Made by a program: the position numbers and the translations under genes. A stretch of 60,242 nucleotides of DNA from Bacillota bacterium. Lineage in GTDB: Bacteria; Bacillota; Clostridia; Christensenellales; CAG-138. Location: contig JAEWUO010000022.1 of assembly GCA_023459335.1 (NCBI GenBank), positions 1 through 60,242 of the forward strand. Reading direction: 5' to 3'. The notes under the pieces were generated by a model. That model ran no database searches, was not told the origin of the DNA, and saw only the letters and a program-made list of their open reading frames with translations. Positions 23,248 through 34,653 of this stretch are shown in pieces (the first letter of the stretch is position 1; every line of letters starts with the position of its first letter).

Positions 23248-24228
23248 ATGCGGAAAAGAAAGCTTGGGAAAAGTGATTTGACGCCGGGGGCGATCGGCCT
23301 CGGGTGCATGGGCATGTCGGAGTTTTACGGGGAGAGCGACCGCCGCGAATCGATCCGCACGATCCACAGGGCGCTGGATCTGGGCGTTACGCTGCTGGAC
23401 ACTGCGGACATGTACGGCGTCGGCAGAAACGAGGAACTGGTGGGCGAGGCGATTGCCGGGCGGCGCGGCGAGGTGGTCCTCGCGACGAAATTCGGTTGTG
23501 TACGCGGATCGGACGGCGATTTTCTCGGCATCAGCGGGCGGCCGGAGTATGTGAAACGCGCCTGCGAAGCGAGCCTGAAACGCCTCAAGGTTGATGCGAT
23601 CGACCTGTATTACCAGCATCGCGTCGACCCTGAAACGCCGATCGAAGAAACCATCGGCGCGATGGCGGACCTGGTGCGGGAGGGCAAGGTGCGGTATCTC
23701 GGCATGTCCGAAGCGGCCGAGCAGACGATCCGACGCGCGAACGCGGTGCATCCGATTACCGCCGTAGAAACGGAGTATTCGCTCTGGAGCCGCGATGTGG
23801 AGGACGAGATACTGCCCACCTGCCGCGAACTGGGCATCGGGTTTGTTCCTTACAGTCCGCTGGGCAGGGGGTTTTTAACGGGACAAATCAGGAAGTTCGA
23901 GGATTTTGCCGCGGACGATTTCAGGCGGTATGTGCCGCGGTTTCAGGGTGAGAATTTCCAGAAAAACCTCGTTCTCGTCGATCATATCAAAGAACTCGCG
24001 GCGCAGAAGGGATGTAAGCCGTCTCAGCTCGCGCTGGCGTGGCTGCTGGCGCAGGGGGAGGATATCGTTCCGATTCCGGGGACAAAACGGATCGCCTATC
24101 TGGAGGAAAACGCAGGTGCGGTTCAGCTCCGACTGACCGCGGAGGAAATCAGGCGCATCGACGGGATCGCTCCGAAGGGAGCCGCGGCGGGGGACCGGTA
24201 TGAGGATATGGAGGGGCTGGATATTTAG
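23248..24228 (+). CDS. Aldo/keto reductase
   Basis: 326 residues from ATG 23248 with GGAGGA at 23233-23238. It is an NAD(P)H-dependent TIM-barrel carbonyl reductase. The catalytic tetrad is visible: D and Y in LLDTADMYGVGRNEE, K in LATKFG, and H in DLYYQHRVD. The NADP-binding C-terminal part reads PIPGTKRIAYLEENAGA. Subfamily features (GMGMSEFYG, YSPLGRGFLTG) match AKR11/13-type enzymes. Its divergent MerR partner and the 19-bp-spacer promoter suggest induction by reactive aldehydes or electrophiles. It ends before a stem-loop. Confidence 0.93.
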   Translation: MRKRKLGKSDLTPGAIGLGCMGMSEFYGESDRRESIRTIHRALDLGVTLLDTADMYGVGRNEELVGEAIAGRRGEVVLATKFGCVRGSDGDFLGISGRPEYVKRACEASLKRLKVDAIDLYYQHRVDPETPIEETIGAMADLVREGKVRYLGMSEAAEQTIRRANAVHPITAVETEYSLWSRDVEDEILPTCRELGIGFVPYSPLGRGFLTGQIRKFEDFAADDFRRYVPRFQGENFQKNLVLVDHIKELAAQKGCKPSQLALAWLLAQGEDIVPIPGTKRIAYLEENAGAVQLRLTAEEIRRIDGIAPKGAAAGDRYEDMEGLDI

Positions 24229-24544
24229 TTTTATGCAAATCACATATTCTTTCATCAAAACAGACCTGTTGCCGGGTCTGTTTTCATTCTGCATGGAATG
24301 AAGAGAACAAAATGAAGTCAACAGTTCACGCATCGTTCGTTGCGCAACACGTGTCTATTTGTGTTGAAAATGTGTTGAAATACAATCAAAAACAGAGAAA
24401 ACGGTAGAAAATTCCAGTAAAATCAGTAAAAAATTATCGTAATCCCTTATAAAACCATGACATTTATCTGTTACGCTGAATCTAGTCAAATCAGGTTTAT
24501 CACACATATCCGCACATCCAGACAATTGAAAAGAGGGCTGTAAC
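24229..24544. other. Intergenic region before the hydrogenase operon
   Basis: Contains the terminator at 24257-24284 and then about 260 bp of AT-rich leader. The best -10 is TACAAT at 24381-24386 with a weak -35 (TTTGTG, 24358-24363, 17-bp spacer), giving a leader of about 150 nt. No gene or riboswitch fold was recognised. Confidence 0.45.
24257..24284 (+). terminator. Terminator after the aldo/keto reductase
   Basis: Perfect 10-bp stem AAAACAGACC (24257-24266) with GGTCTGTTTT (24275-24284), 8-nt loop; the T-run forms the distal arm, and the A-run could make it bidirectional. Confidence 0.75.
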
Positions 24545-25042
24545 ATGAACAATGCACAAAGTCATTGCAGCTGCTGTCAACAGGACGGCAATGAACCATT
24601 CGGCGAACTCGATGCGGCCATCGACCTGTACCGGGACAAAGAAGGCAACCTCATCCAGATTTTGCACATCGCGCAGGAACTTTACGGATACCTTTCCCTC
24701 GATCTGCAGCAGTACATCGCGGAAAAACTGAACAAACCGCTCTCGGAGGTATCGGGCGTGGTGACGTTTTACTCCTTCTTCTCCACCAAGCCGCGCGGCG
24801 AGCATACGATCCGCGTCTGCCTTGGTACGGCGTGCTATGTGCGCGGCGGGAAGAAGATCGTGGACGCGCTGCAGAAGACGCTGAACGTCGACATCGGCGA
24901 AACGACCGCGGACGGAAAATTCACGTTCGAGGTCGCCCGCTGCATCGGCGCCTGCGGGCTCGCGCCGGCGATGATGATCGACGACGTCGTCTATAAGCAG
25001 GTAAACATCAACAAGCTCGACGCGATCCTTTCGCGCTATTGA
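24545..25042 (+). CDS. hydC: Hydrogenase/NADH dehydrogenase 24-kDa-type subunit (HydC/NuoE)
   Basis: 165-residue thioredoxin-like ferredoxin subunit. The [2Fe-2S] ligands follow the NuoE pattern: C and C five apart in CLGTACYVRGG and the second pair in CIGACGLAPA. An N-terminal Cys-rich stretch (HCSCCQQ) is extra to the family pattern. The helical N-domain (ILHIAQELYGYL) is typical. It is first in a hydC-hydB-hydA order used by electron-bifurcating [FeFe] hydrogenases, and hydB begins 13 bp after its stop. It should relay electrons between the flavin subunit and other clusters. Confidence 0.93.
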   Translation: MNNAQSHCSCCQQDGNEPFGELDAAIDLYRDKEGNLIQILHIAQELYGYLSLDLQQYIAEKLNKPLSEVSGVVTFYSFFSTKPRGEHTIRVCLGTACYVRGGKKIVDALQKTLNVDIGETTADGKFTFEVARCIGACGLAPAMMIDDVVYKQVNINKLDAILSRY

Positions 25043-25055
25043 GGGGGTGAACCGA

Positions 25056-28157
<3,102 letters not shown>

Positions 28158-28166
28158 GTGATCCGC

Positions 28167-30182
28167 ATGAAACATATTACGATCAATGGAAAAGCATACG
28201 AAGTGGACGACGACCTCACTATCATCGAGGCCGCGAAACAGCAGGGGATCCAGATTCCGAGCCTGTGCTATCTCGAGGGCGTGCATCAGTTCGGCTCCTG
28301 CCGCATCTGCGTCGTCGAGGTGGAGGGCGCGAAAGCGCTTGTGCCGTCCTGCATGACAAAAGTATCCGAGGGGATGGTGATCCAGACCAACTCGGAACGC
28401 GTGCGCCGCGCGAGAAAAGTGCTCTACGAGCTGCTGCTCTCCGACCATTCCAAGGACTGCCTGAGCTGCAAAAGGAACCAGAGCTGCGAACTGCAGGCGC
28501 TGGGCAAGCAGCTCGGCGTCGAGGCGACGCGGTTTGAGGGCGCGCGCAGCGAATGCGTGATCGACGTATCGACCTCCATCACGCGGGACATGTCCAAATG
28601 CATCCTCTGCCGCCGCTGCGTGACCGCCTGCAACGAAATTCAGGGCGTGGGCATCATCAACGCGCAGAACCGCGGCTTTAAAACCGTGATCAGCCCTGCG
28701 ATGGAACTCGCTCTCGGCACCGTCAACTGCGCGTTTTGCGGGCAGTGCACGGTCGTCTGCCCCGTCGGCGCGCTGAAGGAAACCGACTCCATCCAGGCGG
28801 TCTGGGAAGCCATTAACGATAAGAACAAGCGCGTGATCGTGCAGACCGCGCCCGCCATCCGCGTCGCCATCGGCGAGGAATTCGGGAACGAACCGGGATC
28901 GCGGGTCACCGGAAAGCTCGCCGCCGCGCTGCGCAGGCTGGGCTTCGACGACGTGTTCGATACGAACTTCACCGCTGATCTGACGATCATGGAGGAAGGC
29001 ACGGAGTTTCTTTCGCGCGTCAAGAGCGCGCTCACCGGCGGGGAAACGATGCTGCCGATGATCACGAGCTGCAGCCCCGGCTGGATCAAGTTTGTCGAGC
29101 ATTCCTATCCGGATTCGCTCGCGCATCTTTCCACCTGCAAGTCGCCGCATACAATGCTGGGCGCGCTGGCGAAGTCCTATTACGCGGGCAAGGTCAAGCG
29201 CGAGCCGAAGGATATCTTCGTGGTATCCATCATGCCCTGCACGGCGAAAAAGAGCGAAATCGTCCGTCCCGAAATGCAGAACGACGGCCTGCCGAATGTG
29301 GACGCCGTGCTCACCACGCGCGAACTGGCCAACATGATCAAGGAGATGGGCATCGACTTCAACAACCTGCCGGACGAGGAGTTCGACAGCCCGCTGGGCA
29401 TGTCCACGGGCGCGGCGGATATCTTCGGCCTTACGGGCGGCGTCATGGAGGCGGCGCTGCGCACGGTCTACGAGCTCGTGACCGGCCGAGAGCTGCCGTT
29501 TGACGGGCTGCACGTAACCCCGATCGTCGGCCTCGACCAGGTGAAGGAAGCGGCGCTGACGATTACGGATCCCGTGGAGGGCTATAAGTTCCTCGACGGC
29601 GTGACGGTGCGCGTTGCGGTGACCAGCGGACTTGCGGGCGCAAACATGCTCATGGAGCAGGTGGCGAACGGCGCGTCCCCGTACCATTTCATCGAGGTGA
29701 TGGGCTGCCCCGGCGGCTGCATCATGGGCGGCGGCCAGCCGCGCTCGGAAGATCCGGACGTGCGCAGAAAACGCCTGAAGGGGCTTTACACCGAGGACGA
29801 GGCGAAAGTGCTTAGAAAATCGCACGAAAACCCGTTCGTGACCCAACTCTATGCAGATTATCTGGAGCATCCGAACGGGCATAAATCGCACGAACTGCTG
29901 CATACGCACTATGTGCGTCGCGGCAAGTTCAACGAGCTGACGCAGGAGCGGTTCGACCTCGGCATCCGCGCGGCGGAGAAAAAGCGGGACAAGACCATCG
30001 CGAAGGTAGCCGCCGACGCGGCGGCAAAGGCCGAAAGCAAGGCGCGCGGAGAGCTGGAATCCGTCCGCGTCCTCGCGCTGGAAGCGGAGAACTCACGTCT
30101 TAAAGCGGAACTGGCGGACGTGACCGAGACGGTCGGCTTCTTCAAGAGCGTGATCGCGGACTACGCAAGCCGGGATAAGTAA
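28167..30182 (+). CDS. hydA: [FeFe] hydrogenase catalytic subunit HydA with C-terminal coiled coil
   Basis: 671 residues from ATG 28167 (AGGAGGT at 28149-28155); the GTG at 28158 is too close to that site. From the N-terminus: [2Fe-2S] domain (CYLEG...GSCRICVVEVEG), His-ligated [4Fe-4S] (HSKDCLSCKRNQSC), two [4Fe-4S] sites (CILCRRCVTAC and CAFCGQCTVVCPVGA), then the H-cluster. Its motifs are TSCSPGW (about 301), MPCTAKKSE (about 356) and MGCPGGCIMGGGQP (about 512). The enzyme forms or oxidises H2 using ferredoxin and NADH through HydBC. The last 70 or so residues after the usual HydA end (HTHYVRR) form an Ala/Lys/Glu-rich coiled coil that standard HydA lacks. Confidence 0.95.
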   Translation: MKHITINGKAYEVDDDLTIIEAAKQQGIQIPSLCYLEGVHQFGSCRICVVEVEGAKALVPSCMTKVSEGMVIQTNSERVRRARKVLYELLLSDHSKDCLSCKRNQSCELQALGKQLGVEATRFEGARSECVIDVSTSITRDMSKCILCRRCVTACNEIQGVGIINAQNRGFKTVISPAMELALGTVNCAFCGQCTVVCPVGALKETDSIQAVWEAINDKNKRVIVQTAPAIRVAIGEEFGNEPGSRVTGKLAAALRRLGFDDVFDTNFTADLTIMEEGTEFLSRVKSALTGGETMLPMITSCSPGWIKFVEHSYPDSLAHLSTCKSPHTMLGALAKSYYAGKVKREPKDIFVVSIMPCTAKKSEIVRPEMQNDGLPNVDAVLTTRELANMIKEMGIDFNNLPDEEFDSPLGMSTGAADIFGLTGGVMEAALRTVYELVTGRELPFDGLHVTPIVGLDQVKEAALTITDPVEGYKFLDGVTVRVAVTSGLAGANMLMEQVANGASPYHFIEVMGCPGGCIMGGGQPRSEDPDVRRKRLKGLYTEDEAKVLRKSHENPFVTQLYADYLEHPNGHKSHELLHTHYVRRGKFNELTQERFDLGIRAAEKKRDKTIAKVAADAAAKAESKARGELESVRVLALEAENSRLKAELADVTETVGFFKSVIADYASRDK

Positions 30183-30216
30183 TCCCGGCGCAAACGTAAA
30201 ACACCGGACGTCTTTT

Positions 30217-30246
30217 CGCGGGGGCTACGGGATCGCGGCCCCCGCG
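30217..30246 (+). other. GC-rich hairpin behind hydA
   Basis: Perfect 9-bp stem CGCGGGGGC/GCCCCCGCG (30217-30225 with 30238-30246) with a 12-nt loop but no T-run; probably an mRNA end or weak terminator for the hydrogenase operon. Confidence 0.5.
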
Positions 30247-30290
30247 ACCTATGTGTCCGAACAAGAAAACGGCTGTGACGACGATTTGGC

Positions 30291-30319
30291 TTGAATCGCG
30301 GGCGCGGGCATTATAAAAT
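30291..30319 (+). promoter_or_regulatory. Promoter of the response regulator
   Basis: TTGAAT (30291-30296), a 17-bp spacer and TAAAAT (30314-30319), 42 bp before the ATG. Confidence 0.65.
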
Positions 30320-30361
30320 AATACGGTATACAACTCTTTTATCATTTCGGAGGATTGGCGC

Positions 30362-31042
30362 ATGAATTCCGACATCCGGATGCTGATTGTGGATCCAAAC
30401 AGCGCCGCGCGCGGTGAAATCCGGCAGGCCGCCGTTTCGCAGGGGTATATCTGCGACGAAGCGTCGGACGGAATCACCGCGTTGAAGCTCTTCCGCCGGA
30501 ACGATTACAGCGTCATCATCATGGACACCGACTTACCGGAACTGGACGGGCGGAACGTCTGCCGCCAGATCCGCAAATCCTCGGATGTGCCGATCCTGTT
30601 TGTCAGCGAGCGAAAAAGCGAGCAGGAGAAGCTCTGCGCCTTCGAAATCGGGGCGGACGACTTCATCGTCAAGCCTTTTTTCCCGCGCGAAGTGCTCGCC
30701 CGCGTCAAGGTGTTTCTTTACCGTTCGGGAAGCCAGAATAAAAGCGTGCCGTCCAAGATTACGTATAACGGGCTGTTCATCGATACGGTGTCACGCGAAG
30801 TTACGGTCGACGACCATCCGATTTCGCTTACGCCAAAGGAGTACGATCTTTTATTCTTCCTCTCGCAAAACCCGAACAAAGCGTATTCGCGCGAAGCGCT
30901 GCTCAACGAGGTCTGGGGGTACTGTTTCACAGGCTCGGACCGTACGATCGACACGCATGTCCGCTCCCTGCGGGACAACATCCGTCCGTACGACACCTAT
31001 ATTGTGACCGTATGGGGGTTCGGGTATAAGTTCGTCGTATAA
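30362..31042 (+). CDS. OmpR/PhoB-family response regulator (orphan)
   Basis: 226 residues: receiver domain 1-120 with phosphoryl-acceptor D55 (IIMDTDLPELDG), the acid pocket near D11 and K104 (DDFIVKPF), then an OmpR-type winged helix (about 128-226, ISLTPKEYDLLFFL and SREALLNEVWG). No histidine kinase gene is adjacent, so its partner is elsewhere. The gene has its own promoter and a strong terminator and is therefore monocistronic. It lies between the hydrogenase operon and the carbohydrate cluster; either could be a target but nothing in the sequence decides this. Confidence 0.93.
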   Translation: MNSDIRMLIVDPNSAARGEIRQAAVSQGYICDEASDGITALKLFRRNDYSVIIMDTDLPELDGRNVCRQIRKSSDVPILFVSERKSEQEKLCAFEIGADDFIVKPFFPREVLARVKVFLYRSGSQNKSVPSKITYNGLFIDTVSREVTVDDHPISLTPKEYDLLFFLSQNPNKAYSREALLNEVWGYCFTGSDRTIDTHVRSLRDNIRPYDTYIVTVWGFGYKFVV

Positions 31043-31066
31043 CGGCGATGGCCTTCTTCGGTTCAT

Positions 31067-31094
31067 GCCGGCCAATCTGGCCGGCTTTTCTTTT
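31067..31094 (+). terminator. Intrinsic terminator after the response regulator
   Basis: Perfect stem GCCGGCCA/TGGCCGGC (31067-31074 with 31078-31085), ATC loop, then TTTTCTTTT. Confidence 0.92.
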
Positions 31095-31101
31095 GCACTT
31101 T

Positions 31102-31120
31102 TGTTGCGAAACATGCAACA
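31102..31120. promoter_or_regulatory. Inverted repeat upstream of the carbohydrate-cluster promoter
   Basis: TGTTGC (31102-31107) and GCAACA (31115-31120) are separated by 7 bp and end 17 bp before the -35 box. It could be an activator site; the regulator is unknown. Confidence 0.4.
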
Positions 31121-31137
31121 AGACGGCAAATAGTGCA

Positions 31138-31166
31138 TTGATTCCACGAAGCCGCGCCGATAGAAT
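31138..31166 (+). promoter_or_regulatory. Promoter of the carbohydrate cluster
   Basis: TTGATT (31138-31143), a 17-bp spacer and TAGAAT (31161-31166). The leader to the first gene is about 77 nt and contains the 31189-31210 palindrome. Confidence 0.7.
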
Positions 31167-31188
31167 AAAGGTATCAAAAGTAAATTCA

Positions 31189-31210
31189 CATTTCTTTCAT
31201 GAAACAAATG
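31189..31210. promoter_or_regulatory. 22-bp near-perfect palindrome, candidate operator
   Basis: Positions 31189-31210 read as two 11-bp half-sites (CATTTCTTTCA and its partner) with a single mismatched pair. The palindrome lies between the predicted transcription start and the ribosome site of the first gene. A TTTC/GAAA centre in a long palindrome suits IclR-type regulators such as KdgR, and an IclR gene is encoded in this cluster; the pairing is inferred. Confidence 0.55.
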
Positions 31211-31249
31211 GACACAATAACGAAGTAAACACAAAGGAGGCGCAACCTG

Positions 31250-32101
31250 GTGGGCGATATCGGCAAGGTCACGCGCCTGAGCGCGGATATCCGCATCTGC
31301 ACAATCCGCGCGCTGGAAAAGGCTGGCTTCGGGCATATCGGCGGCAGCATGTCGGTCGCGGACGTGCTCGCGGTGCTTTATGGCGGCGAGATGAACATCC
31401 GGCCCGAGGAGCCTTCCTGGCCGGAACGGGATTATTTTGTGATGGGCAAGGGCCACTGCGGCCCCGCGCTCTACGCCGCGCTCGCGCTCAAGGGCTATTT
31501 TCCCATGGATTGGCTCGATACGGTCAATCAGCCCGGCACCCGCCTGCCGAGCCACTGCGACCGGCTGAAAACGCCGGGCGTCGACATGACGACGGGTTCG
31601 CTGGGGCAGGGACTGTCCGCTGCGGGCGGCATCGCGCTGGGGCTTCGGATGAAGGGCAGGAGCAACCGCGTGTTCTGCGTGATCGGCGACGGGGAACTGG
31701 AGGAAGGTCAGGTTTGGGAGGCGGCGACGGCGGCGGCAAACCTGCGCCTGAACCGGCTGATCGCGTTTGTGGACGAAAATAAAAAACAGCTCGACGGTTT
31801 CGTCAGCGCGGTCTGCGGCGGCGATCCGGTGGAAAAGTTCCGTGCGTTCGGATGGAACGCCGTGCGCGTGTGCGGCTGGGACGATACGGCGATTCAAAAC
31901 GAAATCCGCGCCGCGTCAAGACAAACAGACGCGCCGAGTGTGATTGTGCTGGAGACGGTCAAGGGAATCGGCTGCAGCTTTGCCGAGCGGGAAACGATGA
32001 ACCATTATATGGTGATCACGAAGGAAATGGCGGATGAGGCGGTCGCGGAAATCGAACGGCGGCTCGCTGCGGGAACGTATCCGGCGGGGGAGGGCGTATG
32101 A
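31250..32101 (+). CDS. Transketolase, N-terminal (ThDP-binding) subunit
   Basis: 283 residues from GTG 31250, 9 nt behind AAAGGAGG. It is the first half of a split transketolase, which moves a two-carbon ketol unit between sugars. It contains GHIGGSMS, the CDRLKTPGVDMTTGSLGQG region and the ThDP motif starting GDGELEEGQ and ending in N. It lacks the pyrimidine-binding half, encoded by the next gene, which overlaps it by 4 bp. Split transketolases serve the pentose phosphate pathway but also specialised catabolic clusters, including the sulfoquinovose transketolase route. Here it begins a catabolic operon rather than sitting with pentose phosphate genes. Confidence 0.93.
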   Translation: MGDIGKVTRLSADIRICTIRALEKAGFGHIGGSMSVADVLAVLYGGEMNIRPEEPSWPERDYFVMGKGHCGPALYAALALKGYFPMDWLDTVNQPGTRLPSHCDRLKTPGVDMTTGSLGQGLSAAGGIALGLRMKGRSNRVFCVIGDGELEEGQVWEAATAAANLRLNRLIAFVDENKKQLDGFVSAVCGGDPVEKFRAFGWNAVRVCGWDDTAIQNEIRAASRQTDAPSVIVLETVKGIGCSFAERETMNHYMVITKEMADEAVAEIERRLAAGTYPAGEGV

Positions 32102-33072
32102 CAAATCGTGTTTTTACGCCGAAAACAGACCGGCAGGATATGCGGTCGGCCTACTGCGACGCGCTGATTGCCGCTGGAGAAGCGGACGCGCGCGTGGTCG
32201 CGATCGACTGCGACCTTTCGGCATCGATGGGCACCGGGCGGTTTCGCGCGCAGTTTCCGGAACGGTACTTCAACCTCGGCATCATGGAGGCGAACGCCTG
32301 CTCCATGGCGGCGGGGCTTTCGGTGACCGGATTTGTGCCGTTCGTGCATTCCTTCGCGGTGTTCGCCTCGCGCCGCATGGCGGACCAGATCTTTCTCTCC
32401 TGCGCTTACGCGGGGCTGAACGTGAAGATCGTCGGCGGGGACGCGGGCGTAAGCGCGGCGGTCAACGGCGGCACGCATATGGCCTTCGAGGACCTCGGCG
32501 TGCTGCGCAGCTTCGTCGGGCTCCGGCTGTTCGAGCCGACGGATAACACGATGATGAAATTGCTGATTCCGCAGATTGCGGGACAATACGGCGTGGACTA
32601 TATTCGTATGCCGCGCAGAAGCGTCGTCAAGATTTATGAAGAAGGAGAAGTTTTTACGCCCGGGAAGGCGAAACGGCTGCGGGAAGGGAAGGATGTGACG
32701 ATCCTCGCTTCCGGCGTGCTGGTGTCCGAGGCGCTGATCGCCGCGAATCTGCTCGCGGCAGAGGGGATCGAAGCGGAGGTGCTGGACTGCTTTACGGTTC
32801 AGCCGCTGGATGCGGACATGGTTGCCGAAAGCGCGGCCAGGACCGGCTGCGTGGTGACCGCGGAAAACCACAACGTGACCGGCGGCCTCGGCAGCGCGGC
32901 GGCGGAGGCGCTCGGCGAGCGCAGGCCCGTACCGCTGGAACGTGTGGGCGTAAAAGGCAGTTTCGGCGAGGTCGGATCGCAGGATTATCTCATGGACCGC
33001 TTCGGACTGCGCGCGGGTGAAATCTGCGCCGCGGCGCATCGCGTCATAGAAAGAAAAAAACAAATCGTCTGA
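32098..33072 (+). CDS. Transketolase, C-terminal subunit
   Basis: 324 residues with the pyrimidine-binding domain (about 1-170) and C-terminal domain (about 190-310). The catalytic Glu that activates ThDP sits in NLGIMEANA, where most transketolases read GIAEQN, a small departure. Further signatures are FVPFVHSFAVFASRR and GGDAGVSAAVNGGTH. The last part (LDCFTVQPLDADMV) is typical of split C-subunits. It overlaps the N-subunit by 4 bp, so the two are made together. The substitution near the catalytic Glu may reflect a specialised acceptor or donor. Confidence 0.92.
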   Translation: MTNRVFTPKTDRQDMRSAYCDALIAAGEADARVVAIDCDLSASMGTGRFRAQFPERYFNLGIMEANACSMAAGLSVTGFVPFVHSFAVFASRRMADQIFLSCAYAGLNVKIVGGDAGVSAAVNGGTHMAFEDLGVLRSFVGLRLFEPTDNTMMKLLIPQIAGQYGVDYIRMPRRSVVKIYEEGEVFTPGKAKRLREGKDVTILASGVLVSEALIAANLLAAEGIEAEVLDCFTVQPLDADMVAESAARTGCVVTAENHNVTGGLGSAAAEALGERRPVPLERVGVKGSFGEVGSQDYLMDRFGLRAGEICAAAHRVIERKKQIV

Positions 33073-33104
33073 TTTTTTAACAAAACCGATACGGAGGAGA
33101 TAAA

Positions 33105-34613
33105 ATGAGCATCGAACGCCTGAAACCGTTTATAAACGGTCAATTCATCGAGAGCAAAACGAACAAATACATGCCGGTCTACGACCCCAGCACGGGCGAA
33201 ATCATCGCGGAAACACCCTGCTGTACAGCGGGGGAAGTGGCTTCCGCGGTCGCTGCGGCGAAGGCCGCGTTTCCCGCCTGGGCGGACACCCCGTGCGCGA
33301 AGCGCGTGGAGGTGCTTTACCGCTTCCGCGAACTTCTGATGCGGGATATGGACGAGCTGACTTACGTCCTCTGCCGCGAACACGGCAAAAACTGGGACGA
33401 GTCGCGCGGCGATCTTCTAAAGGTAAAGGAACCTGTCGAGGTCGCGCTTGGCGCGCCGTCGCTGATGATGGGCGAATCGCTGATGAACGTGACCTCCGGC
33501 TTTGATTCCACGCTCTACCGCGAGCCGCTGGGTGTGTTCGCTGGCATCGCGCCGTTTAACTTTCCCGCAATGATCCCGATGGGCTGGATGATGCCGATGT
33601 GTATCGCCACCGGCAACACGCTGGTGCTCAAGAGCGCGAGCATGACGCCGATGACGTCCCTGCGCCTTGCCGCGCTGCTCGTCGAGGCGGGGCTGCCGAA
33701 CGGGGTTGTGAATATCGTTACCTGCTCTCGTAACGAGGCGGAGCTTTTGCTGACGCATCCGGACGTCGCGGGCGTTACATTCGTTGGATCCACGTCCGTC
33801 GGGCGGCATATCTACGCGACCGCCGCCGCGAACGGCAAGCGCGTGAGCTGCCTCTGCGAGGCGAAGAACCACGCGCTGGTGCTGGAGGACGCGCCGGTCG
33901 AGCGCACCGTCGCCGGAATTCTCAACTCCGCGTTCGGCTGCGCGGGAGAGCGCTGCATGGCGCTGCCGGTCGTGGTCGCCGAGGAGAAAATCGCTGACGC
34001 GCTGGTGAACGAAATGGTTCGCCAGCTGAAAGGAAAGAAGATCGGCCCCGCCTATGATAAGACGACCGATATGGGGCCGCTCGTAACCGCGGAACACAGA
34101 GAAAGCGTTCTGGACTGGATCGAAACCGGCATCGGCGAAGGCGCGAAGCTCGTGCTGGACGGACGCCGCGCGACCGTCGAAGGATACGAGAACGGATTCT
34201 ATCTTGGCTTTACGATCTTTGATCGAGTTACGCCGGAAATGCGCGTCGGAAACTGCGAGATATTCGGGCCGGTGCTCTGCGTCAAGCGTGTGAAGGACTT
34301 CGAAGAGGGCCTCGCGCTCATGAACGCGAGCGAATTTGCCAACGGCTCGGTAATCTTCACGCAGAACGGTTATTATGCGCGGGAGTTTGCGAAGCGCACG
34401 CACGGCGGCATGGTCGGCGTCAACGTCGGCATTCCCGTCCCCGCGGGCATGTTCCCCTTCTCCGGCCACAAGCATTCGTTTTTCGGCGATCTGCACGTAC
34501 TCGGCAAGGACGGGCTCCGGTTCTACACGGAGTCCAAGACGGTCACGACGCGCTGGTTCGACGAGGAGGAGCGGAAGCGTTCCTCCGTCGGCACCTGGGA
34601 CGGCGCGCTGTAA
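33105..34613 (+). CDS. Methylmalonate-semialdehyde dehydrogenase-like (CoA-acylating) ALDH
   Basis: 502 residues of the MmsA/IolA branch of aldehyde dehydrogenases, which oxidise an aldehyde to an acyl-CoA with NAD+ and CoA. The NAD-binding region reads PFNFPAMIPMGWMMPMCIATGNT. The catalytic cysteine is in GCAGERCMALPVVV, and the MmsA-typical ending GHKHSFFGDLHVLGKDG is intact. GGAGGAGA precedes the ATG. In this operon the aldehyde is presumably a fragment left by transketolase or by the ThDP enzyme downstream; malonate semialdehyde, as in inositol breakdown, is the textbook alternative. Confidence 0.85.
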   Translation: MSIERLKPFINGQFIESKTNKYMPVYDPSTGEIIAETPCCTAGEVASAVAAAKAAFPAWADTPCAKRVEVLYRFRELLMRDMDELTYVLCREHGKNWDESRGDLLKVKEPVEVALGAPSLMMGESLMNVTSGFDSTLYREPLGVFAGIAPFNFPAMIPMGWMMPMCIATGNTLVLKSASMTPMTSLRLAALLVEAGLPNGVVNIVTCSRNEAELLLTHPDVAGVTFVGSTSVGRHIYATAAANGKRVSCLCEAKNHALVLEDAPVERTVAGILNSAFGCAGERCMALPVVVAEEKIADALVNEMVRQLKGKKIGPAYDKTTDMGPLVTAEHRESVLDWIETGIGEGAKLVLDGRRATVEGYENGFYLGFTIFDRVTPEMRVGNCEIFGPVLCVKRVKDFEEGLALMNASEFANGSVIFTQNGYYAREFAKRTHGGMVGVNVGIPVPAGMFPFSGHKHSFFGDLHVLGKDGLRFYTESKTVTTRWFDEEERKRSSVGTWDGAL

Positions 34614-34653
34614 GAAGCAAACGAAACCTCACTTTGACGCAGGAGGAAACGAT

